A stretch of 7,193 nt of DNA from an uncultured Ruminococcus sp. (GTDB lineage Bacteria > Bacillota > Clostridia > Oscillospirales > Acutalibacteraceae). Position 1 is the stretch's first letter, and each line of letters opens with the position of its first letter. The DNA is taken from assembly GCA_902762335.1 (NCBI GenBank), contig CACWNZ010000062.1, positions 1-7,193 on the forward strand. Direction: 5' to 3'. Under the pieces are notes generated by a model. That model saw only the letters and a list, made by a program, of their open reading frames with translations. It was not told the DNA's origin and did no database searches. Positions 4,809-7,193 of the stretch are shown in pieces. A program made the translations under genes and the position numbers.

Positions 4809-7193
4809 TTATTCACCGTTTTCTTCTATGCTCGTCTCCTCCGATGAGGATTCGGTCGAGGGCTCGGGCTCTGAGCTGTCCTGTGAGCTCTCGGGGGGCT
4901 CGGGCTCTGAGCTGTCCTGTGAGCTTTCGGGCGGCTCGGGCTCTGAGCTGTCCTGCGAGCTCTCGGGGGGCTCGGGCTCTGAGCTGTCCTGCGAGCTTTC
5001 GGGCGGCTCGGGCTCTGAGCTCTGCGTACTGCTCTGCTCGTCCTCTACGTTATCAAGAAGCTCCTTTGCAGCCGCGATATACCCGTCTATCTCCGCGTAG
5101 CTCTGCGCGCCGTTGATCTTTTCGGTATATACCGAGATTATGCTGCGTATTACGGACTTTGACTCGTCGGAATAGCCCGAGGGATCGATATAGCTGGAGA
5201 TCATGCTTATCGAGTTCTTCTTGTACTCGGCAAATCTCTTTGCCTCCCCGTCGTCAGAGCTTTCCTGCGGCTTTGAGGATTCGGGCTTTGAGGATTCCTG
5301 CCTTGAGGACTGCTCGCTCTGCTTGCTGCTCTGCTCACCGGTCTCATCGGCGGTCTTTATCCTGCCGAGCGCCTTTATGGCATCGCTCTTGATTCTTTCG
5401 ACAGAGGCTATGGTCGCAGCGCTGTCTATCCTGTCGGCGTAGTCCTCAAGGATAGAGGTGACCTGATTGTACTGCGCTATGCCGTACTCCTTGCCCTCTA
5501 CGGATTCGTGCATCTCACGGATAGCCTGCTCCTTTGCCTCGCTCAGAGCGGCTGCGCTCTCTTCGCTCGCCTGTCTCTTGGATTCCTCGTCAGATGCCTT
5601 TTTGCTTGCCTCTTCCTCCTGAGATACCTGCTGCCTGGTCTTTACGTTATCAAGCTCTGCAGCCGCCTGCTTATAGAAGCTGTTTACCTGTGAGGCGTCG
5701 GCAGCCTCGTTTATGCTCTGCATATACTTTCTTATTATGGACCGGACTTCCCTCTGCTGCTCGGCGGCATAATTCTCCTCGGGATAGTTCTCGCTGAGCA
5801 TGGTCCTTGCTCTTTCCTTGGCCTCAACAAGCTCCTTTACGAGATCCTCGTCGTCCTGCTCGCTCCACTTGGTGGTGCCGTCGTACCATTTTATCTCGCC
5901 CTTGTTATAGGCATCCTGGAACGAGGTGACCGTAGGCTTGGTGCCGCCCCAATAGTCGTAGCATATATCGGGATAGAGGGGGTTGTCGGCAAGCTTTGCC
6001 TTTGAGGTATCCACCTTTGCATCCTCGCCGTCCCTCACCTTGCGGGCAACTACCACAAAGCGGAAGTCGTCAAAATCGTAGGTGCAGGTTGAAAGCGTTA
6101 CTATGGTATCGTTCTCGTTGACATCAACGGGACAGTCTATTATAGAGCGCATACGCAGCTCGTATACGTAGTTGAGGAAATCATACGGACTGCTGAAGCT
6201 GCCCCTGAGATAGTTGAACACGGGTCCCTGAGATGCGAGAGTGTTGGTCTTGAATACGGAGATGATCTTCCACTTGCTCTTTTCGTAAAGCGTATTATAA
6301 GTGAACACCGCGCTCTTTTTATAGCTCTCAAGATCAGAGAAGTTCGTGATATTCGCGAACATTCTGCCGTCCTGCATATGATGACCGTGAAGTATCATGT
6401 TCTTGGAATCAAGCTTGCTCCTGTAGTCAAGGAATACCGTACCGTACTTGGAGCCGTTGCCGTAGAAATCACGGTAGAGGTACTTGGGATCCTCGCCCTT
6501 AGCTATGTTCTCGGCATCCTCGGGCGCCTGAACTACGACGTAGTCTATTACCGTATTGGGAACGGTTATCCAGCCCACTGTGTCGGGGTTTGCCTCAAGC
6601 AGCTTTGAGAAATCCGAAAGTACGCCGTCGGAGCCGTCGGTCTTTTTCTTGGTCTCCGAGGTCTCGCCGTCGGGAGAGGATACGAGAAGATCCCTGATAG
6701 ACGAGGTGGTATGGTCGTTTACGGCGGGCTCTACGATGAGTATGTTTATAAGCATATAGGACGATACTATGAACGTGCATATAGCTATGAGGAGTATCAC
6801 CTTGCGTATCACGTCAAAGGGGCGGTCGCCCTTGCAGGGGATAAACCTCTTCCAGAAGGAATGCTTCCTTTTGGGCGCTACCACCTTGCAGGCGGCAGTA
6901 TAAATAAGCTGACTGAAGCTCGTCTGAAGCTCGTCGTGCTTGGGCAGAAGCACTATGAGCTTGTTGTTGTACTCCGCAGAATAGGCGTAAAAGCTCTTCT
7001 GCTCGACCACTACGTTGCCCGCGCTTATGTCTATAAGCTCGTCGCCGTCTCCGCCGCTCTTGTTTTTCTTCTTTTTCTTTTTGCCCTGCTTAGCGGTGCC
7101 GGCGCTGTGGGCGCCCTCGTCGCTCAGCGGGTCCCTCCACGGAGACTCTATCCTCTTGACCTTGCTTATTATGCCTGCGTTCTCAAAAAATTC
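4809..7193 (-). CDS. Class B sortase, membrane-anchored, with three helical modules and a Ser-Glu-Pro repeat tail (N-terminus beyond window)
   Basis: The reading frame is open to the window edge, so at least 794 residues are visible. An in-frame GTG at 7010 has no good ribosome binding site and is probably internal. Numbering from that GTG: a cytosolic N-terminal part (with a run of six Lys further upstream, about 7065-7082), one membrane helix at about 69-93, and a sortase domain at about 129-328 with His210 (LHGH), Cys309 (TLSTC) and Arg317. Then come helical modules at about 391-457, 488-553 and 591-656, separated by Glu/Lys/Ser- and Ser/Gln/Lys-rich linkers, and a 12-residue SSEPEPPESSQD repeat from about 664 to the acidic C-terminus. 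It is a close paralogue of the next gene. No C-terminal membrane anchor or sorting signal is seen. The modules and tail are probably extracellular, the tail perhaps reaching into or through the wall (inference). Confidence 0.88.
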   Translation of the reverse strand, partial: EFFENAGIISKVKRIESPWRDPLSDEGAHSAGTAKQGKKKKKKNKSGGDGDELIDISAGNVVVEQKSFYAYSAEYNNKLIVLLPKHDELQTSFSQLIYTAACKVVAPKRKHSFWKRFIPCKGDRPFDVIRKVILLIAICTFIVSSYMLINILIVEPAVNDHTTSSIRDLLVSSPDGETSETKKKTDGSDGVLSDFSKLLEANPDTVGWITVPNTVIDYVVVQAPEDAENIAKGEDPKYLYRDFYGNGSKYGTVFLDYRSKLDSKNMILHGHHMQDGRMFANITNFSDLESYKKSAVFTYNTLYEKSKWKIISVFKTNTLASQGPVFNYLRGSFSSPYDFLNYVYELRMRSIIDCPVDVNENDTIVTLSTCTYDFDDFRFVVVARKVRDGEDAKVDTSKAKLADNPLYPDICYDYWGGTKPTVTSFQDAYNKGEIKWYDGTTKWSEQDDEDLVKELVEAKERARTMLSENYPEENYAAEQQREVRSIIRKYMQSINEAADASQVNSFYKQAAAELDNVKTRQQVSQEEEASKKASDEESKRQASEESAAALSEAKEQAIREMHESVEGKEYGIAQYNQVTSILEDYADRIDSAATIASVERIKSDAIKALGRIKTADETGEQSSKQSEQSSRQESSKPESSKPQESSDDGEAKRFAEYKKNSISMISSYIDPSGYSDESKSVIRSIISVYTEKINGAQSYAEIDGYIAAAKELLDNVEDEQSSTQSSEPEPPESSQDSSEPEPPESSQDSSEPEPPESSQDSSEPEPPESSQDSSEPEPSTESSSEETSIEENGE
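4861..5021 (-). repeat. 36-bp tandem repeat array encoding SSEPEPPESSQD
   Basis: Four full 36-base units start at 4861, 4897, 4933 and 4969, with a partial fifth from 5005. They lie in frame within the 3' end of the long sortase gene. Units 1 and 3, and units 2 and 4, differ by a single base each, so the array is two copies of a 72-base dimer. There are no spacers; this is a coding repeat. Confidence 0.9.

Noticed and set aside
4861..5021. Possible CRISPR array because of regular 36-base repeats
   Set aside because: The units are contiguous with no spacers and are in frame in a protein-coding gene.
4801..5116. Plus-strand open frames with GSGSELSCELSG-type or Arg/Ala-rich repeats
   Set aside because: They are antisense readings of the Ser-Glu-Pro repeat array of the long sortase gene; they repeat only because the sense strand does, and have no ribosome binding site.

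Overview
The window looks like DNA from a Gram-positive gut or rumen anaerobe of the Clostridia. The larger part (about 1,690 to the end) fits a Ruminococcus-like organism. The reasons are two class B sortases with Ser/Glu/Pro-rich linkers, heavy use of the Ile codon ATA, purine-rich ribosome binding sites, and a GGDEF protein of clostridial type. No marker gene is present, so this assignment is inference.

The window falls into two parts. The left part (1 to about 1,680) holds three unrelated single genes: a small double-glycine leader peptide gene on the minus strand with its own terminator, a GNAT acetyltransferase, and a GlsB/YeaQ/YmgE-type small membrane protein with a near-consensus promoter. 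The acetyltransferase and membrane-protein genes are GC-rich and use ATC or ATT for Ile, never ATA. The right part starts abruptly inside a diguanylate cyclase gene whose reading frame has no start codon and runs back into the end of the membrane-protein gene. Codon use changes at the same place. This is either a recombination scar or, more likely, an assembly join. Gene order across about 1,680 should not be trusted.

The right part contains the beheaded GGDEF gene (plus strand), a shared bidirectional terminator, and then a minus-strand operon read from the right edge: a large membrane-anchored class B sortase (cut by the window end), a lipoprotein class B sortase, and a small tail-anchored protein resembling the MoCF/CinA fold. 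Both sortases keep His, Cys and Arg at the active site. Both carry, after the catalytic domain, copies of an apparently homologous helical module of about 65 residues (two in the short protein, three in the long one). The long one ends in a 12-residue Ser-Glu-Pro repeat encoded by a recently duplicated DNA array. A strong stem-loop lies between the two sortase genes.

The operon most likely makes a surface protein-anchoring apparatus with two enzymes held in the membrane in different ways, by a transmembrane helix and by a lipid. No sortase substrate is visible here. The part most worth a second look is this sortase pair with its C-terminal helical modules and the associated tail-anchored MoCF/CinA-like protein.
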